A stretch of 64,000 nucleotides of DNA from NCBI GenBank assembly GCA_040755725.1, contig JBFMAI010000040.1, forward strand, positions 1 to 64,000, given 5' to 3'. Position numbers and translations under genes: made by a program. A model generated the notes under the pieces. The model ran no database searches, was not told where the DNA came from, and was given only the letters and a program-made list of their open reading frames with translations. Positions 1 to 7,840 of this stretch are shown piece after piece (the first letter of the stretch is position 1; every line of letters begins with the position of its first letter). The stretch comes from JBFMAI01 sp040755725 (GTDB lineage Bacteria > Planctomycetota > Phycisphaerae > UBA1845 > Fen-1342).

Positions 1-60
1 CCGCTCGCCTTTGGCGACCGAGTGGCGTACCGGCCGTGGGGCGTGCGGAGAGTGACGTAA
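1..60 (+). CDS. Possible 3' end of a truncated upstream gene
   Basis: Frame 1 is open from the window edge to a TAA at 58-60 and encodes 19 residues (PLAFGDRVAYRPWGVRRVT). A strong stem-loop followed by a T-run begins 28 bases later, which fits a transcription unit ending here. The rest of the gene lies outside the window, so no family can be assigned, and the reading could be chance. Confidence 0.3.
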   Translation, partial: PLAFGDRVAYRPWGVRRVT

Positions 61-87
61 GTCGTCGGTCCAGCCGACGAATCGACT

Positions 88-130
88 CCGGCACCGGGTC
101 CGTCATCGCGGGCCCGGTGCCGGTCGTTTT
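88..130 (+). terminator. Rho-independent terminator-like hairpin
   Basis: An 11-bp perfect inverted repeat (CCGGCACCGGG at 88-98, CCCGGTGCCGG at 113-123) encloses a 14-nt loop and is followed by TCGTTTT. It sits downstream of the possible gene end at position 60. Positions 131-360 beyond it contain no gene I can support. Confidence 0.6.
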
Positions 131-360
131 ATGGTGCTTCCCGATCTCCTGGAATGCCCGACGAGGTTCCTTGGAGAACCGGCCCCGGGCCGGCCTCCTT
201 ACGGACTGCGGGGTCCGTTACGGGCTTGCCAACCCCACCTGAATGGGTATTCAGTCTCGTGGGACGCCGGCCGGCAGGATGAGCCGCCCGGCGAGACAGG
301 GCTCGGCAGTCGCGGCGCGCCGGGATCGCCCGCCCATGCCGAACGACCGTGAATACGCGT

Positions 361-849
361 TCAGAACAACGGGGGCTTGCCAAGCTTGCGGCGGATGGGG
401 ACGAACTGGCCAGCGTGCATGAGCCAGTGCGTTCCGAGGATGGCCAGGGCATCCGCTAGCTGGGGGGCGTACGAGCGCATGGGCTCGGGGGCCGGCTTCT
501 CGAAGTCGCGCTCCGGGGTCGCGTCGATGGCGGCCAACGTGGCGGCCTTCATCGTGTCCATCAACTCGAGGTACGCGGGCTTCTTAAGGAACTTCGCCGG
601 ATCATCGGAAGCCGCGGTCTCCTTTGTGTGCATCTCAACGAAGTTGGGCGGCAGGGCCGGCGACCGGTACCCCAGCTTCTCGAGCATGTCGGCCTGACCG
701 GCGATGAGGTGCCCGAGCTGCCAGGCGATGTGATTGCCTTTCGGCACGCACCGCGCCAGCAGGTCGGCATCGCCGAGGTCCTCGACATACATGCGCGTCA
801 CCATGTAAGAGAACTCCACCACGCGCTTCAGAACGTCCTTCGCAGTCAT
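361..849 (-). CDS. DinB-family protein (four-helix metal-binding fold)
   Basis: The 162-aa product matches the DinB/YfiT-like four-helix bundle superfamily. Near residue 40 it has NHIAWQLGHLI and near residue 140 THWLMHAGQF; these histidines would form the usual metal-binding triad. Family members include thiol-dependent transferases and many proteins of unknown role, so substrate cannot be stated. An AAAGGAGTG ribosome-binding site precedes the ATG at 849. The gene diverges from folP across about 100 bp that must hold both promoters. Length is normal for the family. Confidence 0.8.
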   Translation of the reverse strand: MTAKDVLKRVVEFSYMVTRMYVEDLGDADLLARCVPKGNHIAWQLGHLIAGQADMLEKLGYRSPALPPNFVEMHTKETAASDDPAKFLKKPAYLELMDTMKAATLAAIDATPERDFEKPAPEPMRSYAPQLADALAILGTHWLMHAGQFVPIRRKLGKPPLF

Positions 850-956
850 GGGGGCACTCCTTTCGCCGCACCGGGCGGCCCGAAACCTGCTAACATGATC
901 CCCCGCCGAAGGCCGGCGTGCAAACAGAAAAGGCGCGGCGTGCGGAACGGCGACCG

Positions 957-1787
957 GTGAACACGGCGGTGCAGATTCTCGGCATCCTGAACATCACGCG
1001 GGACTCGTTCTCCGACGGTGGGCGACACCTATCGTCGGAGGCGGCGCTGGCCCACGCCCGGCAACTGCTTGCCGACGGGGCCGCCATCATCGACGTGGGG
1101 GCCGAATCCACGCACCCGGACGCGGAGGCGGTGTCGCCGGAGGAGGAGATCGCCCGCCTGACGCCGGTCGTGAGAGTGCTGAAAGCGGAGGGGGCCGCCG
1201 TTTCGGTGGATACGCACAAGGCGGCCGTCATGCGGGCGATGATCGCGCTCGGGGCCGACTTCATCAACGACGTGACGGCGCTGCGCGACCCGGAGGCGGT
1301 GGCGGTAGTGCGCGACGCCGACACGCGGGTGATCCTCATGCACTCGACGGCCGTGACCGCCCGGGCGGAACGACAGGATGTGGCGGCCGGCACAATCGTG
1401 GCGCGGGTCCGCGCGTTCTTCGAGCAGCGACTGGCGGAGCTGGAGACGGCGGGCATCGCACTCAGCCGACTGATCTTGGATCCCGGCATGGGGTTCTTCC
1501 TGGGGCGCGATCCGGCGGTCAGTCTGGCCGTGCTGCGGAACCTGCCGCTCTTGCGGGCGTTAGGACGGCCGGTGTGCCTCTCGACGTCACGGAAGTCGTT
1601 CATTGGCGCGCTGCTGGGAAGCCCTGCTCAACCCCGCCCGGTCGATCAGCGGGCCGCGGGCACCCTGGCGACGGAGCTATGGGCCTTAGCGCAGGGCGTC
1701 GATTACCTCCGCACCCACGATGTGCGGGCCCTGCACGACGCGGCCAAGTTGTGGAACGCGATTGCGGCGCGGCCGGCCGGCGGCTAG
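957..1787 (+). CDS. folP: Dihydropteroate synthase
   Basis: Condenses p-aminobenzoate with hydroxymethyl-dihydropterin diphosphate to give dihydropteroate in folate synthesis, in the cytoplasm. The TIM-barrel signatures are all visible: GILNITRDSFSDGG near the N-terminus, DVGAESTHPDA, SVDTHK, DFINDVTAL, LILDPGMGFFLG, STSRKSFIG and RAAGTLATE towards the C-terminus. I start at GTG 957, which places GILNITRD at residue 8 as usual in the family. An in-frame GTG at 918 would add 13 residues, and neither start has a strong Shine-Dalgarno. It is followed by a hairpin-containing intergenic region before dapA. Confidence 0.93.
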   Translation: MNTAVQILGILNITRDSFSDGGRHLSSEAALAHARQLLADGAAIIDVGAESTHPDAEAVSPEEEIARLTPVVRVLKAEGAAVSVDTHKAAVMRAMIALGADFINDVTALRDPEAVAVVRDADTRVILMHSTAVTARAERQDVAAGTIVARVRAFFEQRLAELETAGIALSRLILDPGMGFFLGRDPAVSLAVLRNLPLLRALGRPVCLSTSRKSFIGALLGSPAQPRPVDQRAAGTLATELWALAQGVDYLRTHDVRALHDAAKLWNAIAARPAGG

Positions 1788-1897
1788 CTTGCCGTGCGGC
1801 CCTCGCGGTGCGGACCACTAGGCGTTAGAACGCGAAGCACCGGCGAACGGGGGGGCCTGAGAGCCGCCAGTAGTGCCGCGGCCGCGGGCGGTGCGAC

Positions 1898-1932
1898 CCT
1901 CCCCCAACCCCTCCCTGAGAGGGAGGGGGGGC
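1898..1932. repeat. C/G-rich stem-loop, intergenic repeat or terminator
   Basis: CCCCTCCCT (1908-1916) and AGGGAGGGG (1920-1928) form a 9-bp stem with a 3-nt loop, within a longer C-rich then G-rich stretch. It lies in the 204-bp gap between folP and dapA. It may terminate folP or be an interspersed palindromic repeat; no T-tract follows. The rest of 1788-1991 shows no gene. Confidence 0.5.
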
Positions 1933-1991
1933 GCGGGATGCTCCCAGCCGTGCGCGATCAGGTACTGAATACGAAGCAGTGAGGACCGACG

Positions 1992-2870
1992 ATGGAAGCT
2001 CTACGCGGCACGTTCACGGCCCTGGTTACCCCCTTTCGCGACGGCAAACTCGACCTCGACGCGCTCGAACGGTTGGTCGCCCGCCAGCTTGACGCGGGCG
2101 TGGACGGCCTCGTCCCCTGCGGCACCACCGGCGAGGCCCCCGCGCTGACATTCGCGGAGCACCGGCCGATCGTCGCGCTGGTGGCGAAGATGGCCAGGAA
2201 GAAGGCCGTCGTCCTGGCGGGTTCCGGGGCGAACTCAACCGCCGAGGCCCTGGAGCTGGTTCGCATCAACGAGGATTGCGGTGCCAACGCCCTGCTCGTG
2301 GTGACGCCTTACTACAACAAGCCTTCGCAGGAGGGCCTGTTTCGGCACTACTCGGCGGTCGCCGAGGCGACCAAGCTACCGATCGTGTTGTACAACATTC
2401 CGCACCGCACGGGCGTGGAGATGACGGTCGAGACGATCAAGCGGCTGTTTGACGCGCACAAGAACATCGTTGGGCTCAAGCACGCCACCGGCAGCGTGCT
2501 GGGGGCCAACGACCTGATGGCCGCGTGCGAAATCCCCGTCCTCTCCGGCGACGACCCGCTGACGCTGCCGTTGATGAGCATCGGGGCCGTCGGCGTCGTG
2601 AGCACCGTGTCCAACCTCTTCCCCAAGACGATCAAACAACTGACTGAGGCGGCGCTGGCGGGCGACTGGGCGGCAGCCCAGGCAACGCACCGCGCGTCGT
2701 ATGCCCTGTCCAAAGCGCTGCTCTCGCTCGATACGAACCCGGTCCCAATCAAGACCGCCCTGGCCCTGCGCGGCCTGTGCCGCGAGGAGTTCCGGCTGCC
2801 CTTGTGCCCGATGTCTGCAGAGAAGCGCAAGGCTCTCGAGGCGCTGCTGGACGGTACGGATTTCACGTGA
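1992..2870 (+). CDS. dapA: 4-hydroxy-tetrahydrodipicolinate synthase
   Basis: Catalyses condensation of pyruvate with aspartate semialdehyde, the first committed step of the diaminopimelate/lysine pathway. The 292-aa length is exactly that of the family. GTTGEAPALTF is the substrate-binding loop, VLYNIPHRTG carries the catalytic tyrosine, and VGLKHATG carries the Schiff-base lysine. The start ATG at 1992 is preceded by GAGGA. The gene appears monocistronic here. About 170 bp downstream (2871-3038) contain no supported gene. Confidence 0.95.
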   Translation: MEALRGTFTALVTPFRDGKLDLDALERLVARQLDAGVDGLVPCGTTGEAPALTFAEHRPIVALVAKMARKKAVVLAGSGANSTAEALELVRINEDCGANALLVVTPYYNKPSQEGLFRHYSAVAEATKLPIVLYNIPHRTGVEMTVETIKRLFDAHKNIVGLKHATGSVLGANDLMAACEIPVLSGDDPLTLPLMSIGAVGVVSTVSNLFPKTIKQLTEAALAGDWAAAQATHRASYALSKALLSLDTNPVPIKTALALRGLCREEFRLPLCPMSAEKRKALEALLDGTDFT

Positions 2871-3086
2871 CGCGGCCGGGCCTGCGGCGCAATCGGCGCG
2901 CCGGGTGCCATGGCAACGTCGGCGTCGCCATGCGGATGCGGCGGGGCTGCCGAACGCCCCGTGCGGGCGCCGATGCACATACCGACGCGCGGACGCGCCG
3001 GCATGGTACCCCGTACCCGGCATGAATAGAGGCGGCCGGTGGATGATGACTCTCACAGGAATGCTTGGGCCAACGACGGTGGGCTG

Positions 3087-3734
3087 ATGTCCGAGGACCG
3101 CAAGGACCGCCGCGGGTTCTTCGAGGGGTTTCGGCAATCCCCCGCGAAGTACACCGTGGCCTGCGTGTTGCTGGTTGGCTTCGCGGCGCTGACCGGCTGG
3201 CGAGCGTTGATCGACCCGGGGCGCAGCACATTCTGGCCCCTGGCCCTCGTCGTGTTGTTCGTCGTCATCCTCTTTCTACTGTTTAGGGAACCCTGGGCCC
3301 AACGACCAGAGCAACGGACCGCCGTCGAACGCGCGCGACGGCTCCGGGATTTCTGGGGAGCCCTGGCCCTGGCGGGCTTGTGGCAGGTGGTGCTGGGGAC
3401 CGTGATGTTGATCGGCATTGTCGCTCTCACGTCCCGCACGCCGACTTCGCCGCCGCAGCCCCCGCCACCCAACGCAACGCCGGAGAGCCACGAGATGTAT
3501 CAACGCTATCTCCGGGTCCATCAGGAATGTGACCGCGAGCAGTGGTACATGTACGCCAAAGTGAGTCTGTTCCCACTTGGATCAGCGGCCCTCGCCATTC
3601 TGATGTTCTCCCTTTGGCGGCGCGCGGGCCGCGCGGTGCGGCGGGCCGAGGGCCGCTGTGAACGGTGCGGCTACTCTCTTCAGGGCCTGTTCGAGCCCCG
3701 TTGTCCCGAGTGTGGCACTCCATTCACCCCATGA
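3087..3734 (+). CDS. Membrane protein with C-terminal zinc ribbon
   Basis: The predicted 215-aa protein has about four hydrophobic segments (two near the N-terminus, one central, one after residue 160) and ends in CERCGYSLQGL...RCPECGTPF, a four-cysteine zinc ribbon. This tail is typical of proteins abundant in Planctomycetota, which is my main taxonomic clue. The N-terminus is uncertain: ATG 3087 gives MSEDRKDRRG, while an upstream ATG at 3039 adds 16 residues; neither has a clear Shine-Dalgarno. Function unknown. Confidence 0.7.
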   Translation: MSEDRKDRRGFFEGFRQSPAKYTVACVLLVGFAALTGWRALIDPGRSTFWPLALVVLFVVILFLLFREPWAQRPEQRTAVERARRLRDFWGALALAGLWQVVLGTVMLIGIVALTSRTPTSPPQPPPPNATPESHEMYQRYLRVHQECDREQWYMYAKVSLFPLGSAALAILMFSLWRRAGRAVRRAEGRCERCGYSLQGLFEPRCPECGTPFTP

Positions 3735-3815
3735 CCCTGTGAGGCGGCCGTCGCTCAGACAAACGAGCGCGAGCCACCCGGCGGTGCGACGTGAGGAGAC
3801 TGGCGTGTGCGGGGC

Positions 3816-4796
3816 TCACGTTGCGAGGTCTGTCACGGGTGGCAGCACGGCGGGCGGGTCGCCCGGCGAGGCGGGGCGCGCCACAACGACCGCGTAGATG
3901 CGCTTCGCCCCCGCCTTCCGCAGCACCTTGGCCACCTCGTACACCGTCGCCCCCGTCATCATCAGGTTGTCGACGATGCACACTGTCCGGCCGTGAAGGT
4001 CGCGCTTCGGCCAGGGCGGCTGGTACCAGCGCGGCAAGGAAAAGCAGCCGCGAACGTTCTCAAACCGCGCCGTCTTCGCCGTGATCGCCGTCTGGCTCGG
4101 CGTGTGCTTCGCCCGGCGGACGAGCCGGACCACCGGCACGCCGATCCGGGCCGAAAGGCCGAACGCCAGCACGCCGGCGTGGTCGCAGGGCCGCTGTCGC
4201 CGGCGGAGCCAGTGCATCGGCACAGGAACCAGGGCGTCGATGGCGTCCAGCCAGCCGCGCTGCCGCAAGGCGAGGGCCATCCAGTCGGCGAGGTAGTCGG
4301 CGTTGCGCTCGCGTCCGTGGTACTTCAAGCCGACCAGCGGCACCCGCAGGGCCGGCTCGTACACACCCACGCGGGCCACGCCGGCAACGTTCCAATGGAT
4401 TTCCCGGCGGCACCGGGCGCAGCCGCGCTCGTGAATCGCCGGCGGGGGCAGCGTTCGTCCACACCGGCGGCAGTACGGCCGGGCCAAGCCGGCGGCGATC
4501 TCCGCGTGGCAGGCATCGCACGCCGGTCGATCGCCCCCCGCGATCCATGCGCCGCAGCACACGCAGGTCTGCGGCAGGACAGCGTCCAGGATGGCGTGGA
4601 CGGGCGGCAGCGCGACCGCGACGACGGACTTGGCGACCGCGACGAGGGAGTTGGTGACCGGGACGAGGGACCTGGTCGCCGCGACGAGGGAGTTGGTGGG
4701 GCGGTCCCCCCCGCCGGGGAGGCTAGGATTCGGCGGCCGTGGTCCGACGTGGCGCTCAGGACGCCGAGTTGTCCCCCGTTTCGTCCTCATCTTCAT
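3816..4796 (-). CDS. comF: ComF-family phosphoribosyltransferase (amidophosphoribosyltransferase-like)
   Basis: The ComF architecture is clear. An N-terminal zinc-binding part contains CVCCGAW, CDACH, CRRCGRT and CARCRRE. A type I phosphoribosyltransferase domain follows, with VPVPMHWLRRRQR and the PRPP-binding VCIVDNLMMTGATVYE. ComF proteins are linked to DNA uptake in competent bacteria, but many bacteria carry one without known competence. The canonical start region (ILDAVLPQTC) has no nearby ATG, GTG or TTG. The first usable start, ATG 4796, overlaps xseB by about 40 bp and gives an N-terminal extension of about 65 residues, partly encoded by 21-bp tandem repeats. No Shine-Dalgarno is seen, so the true start is uncertain. 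Confidence 0.78.
   Translation of the reverse strand: MKMRTKRGTTRRPERHVGPRPPNPSLPGGGDRPTNSLVAATRSLVPVTNSLVAVAKSVVAVALPPVHAILDAVLPQTCVCCGAWIAGGDRPACDACHAEIAAGLARPYCRRCGRTLPPPAIHERGCARCRREIHWNVAGVARVGVYEPALRVPLVGLKYHGRERNADYLADWMALALRQRGWLDAIDALVPVPMHWLRRRQRPCDHAGVLAFGLSARIGVPVVRLVRRAKHTPSQTAITAKTARFENVRGCFSLPRWYQPPWPKRDLHGRTVCIVDNLMMTGATVYEVAKVLRKAGAKRIYAVVVARPASPGDPPAVLPPVTDLAT
4618..4701. repeat. Four 21-bp imperfect tandem repeats in the 5' part of comF
   Basis: Four consecutive 21-base units share the pattern GCGACGAGGGAGTTGGTGACC (written one base over here for clarity as GCGACGAGGG plus AGTTGGTGAC). They start at 4618, 4639, 4660 and 4681. Read on the minus strand they encode seven-residue units resembling TNSLVAA and VTNSLVA in the N-terminal extension of the ComF protein. 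Multiples of three keep the frame, so unit-number changes would be tolerated. Confidence 0.8.
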
Positions 4797-5046
4797 CACC
4801 GGGGGCGGCGGGCGGGGGCTCGAACGGTGACAGCTGCGGCTTGCCCGCGGCGTCGAGTTGGATTTTCTGAATCCGCTGCTCGGCTTGGTCGAGGATTTGG
4901 CGGCAGTGGGCGGCCAGGGCCATCGCCTCCTCGTATTTCTCGATGGACTCTTCGACGCCGATCTGGCCGGCTTCCATCGCGGCCACGATGGCATCCAGCC
5001 GTTCCATCGCCTCCTCGAACTTCAAGCGCTTGGCGGGCTTGCTCAT
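4756..5046 (-). CDS. xseB: Exodeoxyribonuclease VII small subunit
   Basis: A 96-aa protein with the XseB core: LKFEEAMERLDAIVAAMEAG, then VEESIEKYEEAMALAAHCRQ and ILDQAEQRIQ, forming the paired helices that coat the XseA subunit. The acidic, proline-rich tail (residues 77-96) is an extension beyond the usual core. XseA and XseB together degrade single-stranded DNA bidirectionally. GGAGG lies about 10 nt before the ATG at 5046. No xseA is visible in the window. Confidence 0.9.
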   Translation of the reverse strand: MSKPAKRLKFEEAMERLDAIVAAMEAGQIGVEESIEKYEEAMALAAHCRQILDQAEQRIQKIQLDAAGKPQLSPFEPPPAAPGDEDEDETGDNSAS

Positions 5047-5249
5047 GGGGCGGCGCCTCCGACGGGGCCCATGGAGCATGATGGAGGGGGGCGCCGGGCC
5101 GGTCAAGCACGGGTTGGCCGCGCGCAGGCCAGTCAGGCGCGGGCCGGCCGCCGCAGGGCACGGTTTCTCGGGCCCGCGTCGGCGTGACCCCGCCTTGCGT
5201 CCGGCCGCCCGGGCAGTAGAATGATAGTTTCGTGCGGTTTGGCACGCGG

Positions 5250-5324
5250 CGGAGTGTAGCTCAGCCTGGCTAGAGCGCTTGGTTCGGGACCAAGAGGTCG
5301 CAGGTTCAAATCCTGTCACTCCGA
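5250..5324 (+). tRNA. tRNA-Pro (anticodon CGG)
   Basis: A full cloverleaf can be drawn. The acceptor stem is CGGAGTG (5250-5256) with CACTCCG (5317-5323) and discriminator A. The anticodon stem CTTGG/CCAAG holds the loop TTCGGGA, anticodon CGG, reading CCG proline codons. The T-arm is CAGG-TTCAAAT-CCTG. CCA is not encoded. The 3' end is the prophage integration target: the phage recombinase gene runs into it from the other strand. Confidence 0.95.
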
Positions 5325-5330
5325 CTTTTC
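5301..5330. other. Presumed attL core at the tRNA-Pro 3' end
   Basis: The recombinase gene enters the tRNA T-arm and terminates there (TGA at 5308-5306 on the minus strand). Integration next to a recombinase at a tRNA 3' end is the standard picture of an attachment site. The exact crossover dinucleotide cannot be read without the matching attR or an empty-site genome. Confidence 0.6.
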
Positions 5331-6805
5331 TTCAAAACGAGCCCTCCGGCCAGCAGGTCGAAGGGCTTTCTCTTTTGTATACAAAGAGTTGCGTCGCTCA
5401 GGGTACGGTTCAAACTCAACGCGTCGAGGATCTCGCGCCGCGTGGCCGAGTTTGAACCGCGCCAAACGTCGGCCGCGTGCTGAGCAAAATCGAAGAGGGC
5501 CATGGCCCGGTCGATGGCCCCCTCGTCGAGCCGCGTGACCCCCTCCAGGGCCTCGGTCACCCGGGCCATGTCACCCTTCAGGTCATCCGATTTGGCCCGC
5601 AACGTGGCCTCGTCGATCGTGCCGGCGAGGTAGGCGTTGAGCAGTCGCTCCTGCATGTTCTGGAGTTCGCTCAGCCGCTTGGTGAGCTGCGCGGTCTGCT
5701 GCGCCTGGTGTGACGCGAGGTCTGCGAGGACCAGGGTGAGCGTCTTGCGGATCAGGTCGCGAGCATCGCCGGGGCCGATGCACAGCGTGGCGAGATCGGC
5801 CAGGATTGCCTCTTCGACGTCGGTCTCACGCCAGCGGAGCCGCGGGTGGCCCGGCAGCGGGGCGTTGTTCGCGCAGCGATAGTAGACGTGCTCGTTGACG
5901 CCGCCGTCCTTCAGACGCCGCCGAATCCGCTCGCCGGTAATGGCGCAGCCGCAGTGCGCGCAGCGCAGCAGGCCACCCGAGAGCGGGATGTCGGGCGCGC
6001 CGGTGCGTCGGTTGCGGCCGTTCAGGATGTCCTGGCATGTGTCGAAGAGCGCGCGTGAGATCAGCTGGCGGTGCTTGCCCGGGAAGGTCTGGCCGCGACG
6101 AACGATGTCGCCAATGTAGTAGCGGTTGTTCAGGATGTACGAGAGCGAGGTGCGCGTGAAGCGTGGCTGGCTCGGGCGGTAGGTGTGTCCTTCGCGTTCG
6201 AGCCGATCGGACAACTCGCGGAACGTCATGTTGCCGCGGCCGTAGAGCTCGAAGATGCGGACGACGGTGCGCGATTTCTCGGGATGCGGCTGAACCGGCT
6301 CATCGCGGTCATCGACGTTGATGTAGCCATACGGGGCGAGCCCCGTGGGCCAGCCCTGTCGCACCTTCTCGTCCATGCCCTTCAGGACCTCGGCGCGGAG
6401 GTTGTCGCTGTAGTACTGCGCGACGGCAGCCATCACGTTGAACGACAGCGCCCCGGCGGCGCCGGGGCCGAACTGGTTCTCGACGAAGGCGAGCTGGACG
6501 CCGTGCTGGTCCTCGAGTTCCTGGAGCCGCACGGCGTCGCGCATGTTGCGGCAGGCCCGGTCGAGCTTGTGGCTGAGGATGATGGTGATCTGCTCGCGCT
6601 TGGCGTTGGCCCGCAGCCACTTGAGCATGTCGTTGAACGCCAGCCGCTCGGCGCCGCGCTTGGCGGACTCCGCGACGACGAACTCGCGGACGACGGTCCA
6701 GCCGTTCTTCTCGGCTCGGTCGCGGCAGGCCCGCAGCTGGGCGTCAAGCGAGTACCCCTCGCGTTGCTCGCGGGAGGAGACGCGCGCCCAGACGATCACG
6801 TTCAC
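5306..6805 (-). CDS. int: Large serine recombinase (phage integrase)
   Basis: Catalyses site-specific integration and excision of the prophage. The 499-aa protein has the resolvase domain with the nucleophilic serine in VIVWARVSSREQ (residues 3-14), then ILSHKLDRACRN. The recombinase domain follows with GWPTGLAPYGY and LSYILNNRYYIGDIVRRG. A zinc ribbon (LRCAHCGCAITG...YYRC) and a coiled-coil-rich C-terminus (QQTAQLTKRLSELQNMQERL) complete the protein. It starts with GTG at 6805, overlapping the stop of the upstream small gene by 4 bases (GTGA), so the two are translationally coupled. The final codons and TGA come from the tRNA-Pro gene. Confidence 0.93.
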   Translation of the reverse strand: MNVIVWARVSSREQREGYSLDAQLRACRDRAEKNGWTVVREFVVAESAKRGAERLAFNDMLKWLRANAKREQITIILSHKLDRACRNMRDAVRLQELEDQHGVQLAFVENQFGPGAAGALSFNVMAAVAQYYSDNLRAEVLKGMDEKVRQGWPTGLAPYGYINVDDRDEPVQPHPEKSRTVVRIFELYGRGNMTFRELSDRLEREGHTYRPSQPRFTRTSLSYILNNRYYIGDIVRRGQTFPGKHRQLISRALFDTCQDILNGRNRRTGAPDIPLSGGLLRCAHCGCAITGERIRRRLKDGGVNEHVYYRCANNAPLPGHPRLRWRETDVEEAILADLATLCIGPGDARDLIRKTLTLVLADLASHQAQQTAQLTKRLSELQNMQERLLNAYLAGTIDEATLRAKSDDLKGDMARVTEALEGVTRLDEGAIDRAMALFDFAQHAADVWRGSNSATRREILDALSLNRTLSDATLCIQKRKPFDLLAGGLVLKKSRSDRI

Positions 6806-7053
6806 GTTCCGTTCCTTTCGCGGCTGGCCTGGAGCATGACCTCCGCAAACCGCCGCAGGTTCTGGATGATCTCGAGCGATTCATCACGGCTGACCGGCCG
6901 CCGGTAGTACTTCGACCACACGCGCCGGTGCTCGGCAATCAGCTCCTCGGTGATCCAGGACAGCGATAGCGGGCGGTCGGGAGCCGCGTCCGGCGCAGCA
7001 CCAAGTTGCGCCCCCGGGCCGCGAAGTCCAGTCGTTTTCGCCGGAATTCCCAT
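6802..7053 (-). CDS. Small recombinase-associated protein
   Basis: An 83-aa protein whose second half (WITEELIAEHRRVWSKYYRR, then DESLEIIQNLRRFAEVML) is predicted helical. Similar short proteins frequently sit directly upstream of serine recombinases in mobile elements, from memory. The 4-base overlap with the recombinase start supports co-expression. A role as recombination directionality factor or regulator is a guess. The first 30 residues are low-complexity and the true start may be further inside. Confidence 0.65.
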   Translation of the reverse strand: MGIPAKTTGLRGPGAQLGAAPDAAPDRPLSLSWITEELIAEHRRVWSKYYRRPVSRDESLEIIQNLRRFAEVMLQASRERNGT

Positions 7054-7068
7054 GAAGTTCGTGCCGCG

Positions 7069-7581
7069 TCAGTCGTGCAGGCCCAGTGCTTCGAAACGCA
7101 TGCGGATGTTGCGGACGAGCCGCCGAACGGCGTGCCAACTGCAGCCGAGCTGGGCGGCGATGTCGGCCAACGTCGCACCGTTGGACAGGGCCTCGCAAAC
7201 GACCCGTTCACGCGGCGGTAGCGTGGCTACTGCCTGGCGGACGTCGAGGGCCAACGCGACGGCCTCGTCGGTCGCCGCAATGCGCTGATGCAGGGCAGCA
7301 GCCCGCCAGCGTTCGAGATGGCGGCGGTACCGCTCGGAGGCGCGGGCCGCGGCCTTCAACTGCTGATCGATGACAGCCACGACCGCGGTGCGCGGCGCGG
7401 CGCCGTTGCTGCGGCGGGCGTCGAACTGGAATGCGGCCAGGTGCGGCACGATCCGCTGCTGCAGGTCGGCCAGTTCATCGTGCCGGAAGCCCATGCGTTT
7501 GGCCCGCCGGGCCACGAGCTCAACTTGCCAGGGGGGAACCACGTTGCGGTAGCTGTTTGCGATCATCGCGGCCGGGTCCAT
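7069..7581 (-). CDS. Sigma-70 region 4-like helix-turn-helix regulator
   Basis: A 170-aa protein with a C-terminal HTH, LPPRERVVCEALSNGATLAD then IAAQLGCSWHAVRRLVRNIR, the pattern of sigma-70 region 4 or LuxR-type DNA-binding helices. The N-terminal half is helical and basic without a recognisable region 2. I start at ATG 7581 (MDPAAMIANSYRN); the upstream open frame is low-complexity. It faces the early operon across a cluster of CATG palindromes and may be the regulator that binds them. No classical CI-type repressor was found elsewhere. Confidence 0.7.
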   Translation of the reverse strand: MDPAAMIANSYRNVVPPWQVELVARRAKRMGFRHDELADLQQRIVPHLAAFQFDARRSNGAAPRTAVVAVIDQQLKAAARASERYRRHLERWRAAALHQRIAATDEAVALALDVRQAVATLPPRERVVCEALSNGATLADIAAQLGCSWHAVRRLVRNIRMRFEALGLHD

Positions 7582-7664
7582 GTCGAAGGCCTGTGTTCGA
7601 TTCCGCCGGCCATTGTTCGACGGAGGTCCGGGCCACGTCTCTACGGCTGGATGTGTGCGGCGCA

Positions 7665-7764
7665 GATCACATGAGCGACATGTGCGTCTCGATGTGAACG
7701 CATGTTGGGGGGCCATGAGGCACATGTGTCGCACACATGTGGCACACATGTGCGACATGTGATC
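7665..7764. promoter_or_regulatory. Divergent control region with repeated CACATGTG palindromes
   Basis: Four ACATGT-containing palindromes (CACATGTG at 7721-7728, 7734-7741 and 7745-7752, GACATGTG at 7754-7761) and one at 7677-7684 lie within 100 bp. The outermost copies form a 20-bp inverted repeat: GATCACATG-N4-ACATGTG at 7665-7684, and its reverse complement at 7745-7764 with only the central four bases differing. The cluster sits between the leftward regulator/integrase operon and the rightward early operon, as expected for a lysogeny switch operator array. Confidence 0.7.
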
Positions 7765-7840
7765 GGGCGTGGCCCCCTGAATTGGCGCGCGAGGAGAGCA
7801 CGCGAGCGGCAAACAACAGGGCGGACAACGGAGACGCCCG

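Noticed and set aside
1898..1932. C/G-rich hairpin before dapA as a lysine riboswitch
   Set aside because: Only a single simple stem-loop is present, without the multi-helix conserved core of lysine riboswitches.
7665..7764. CATG repeats as a CRISPR array
   Set aside because: Repeat units are 8 bp palindromes at irregular short spacing with no unique spacers of CRISPR length and no cas genes nearby.
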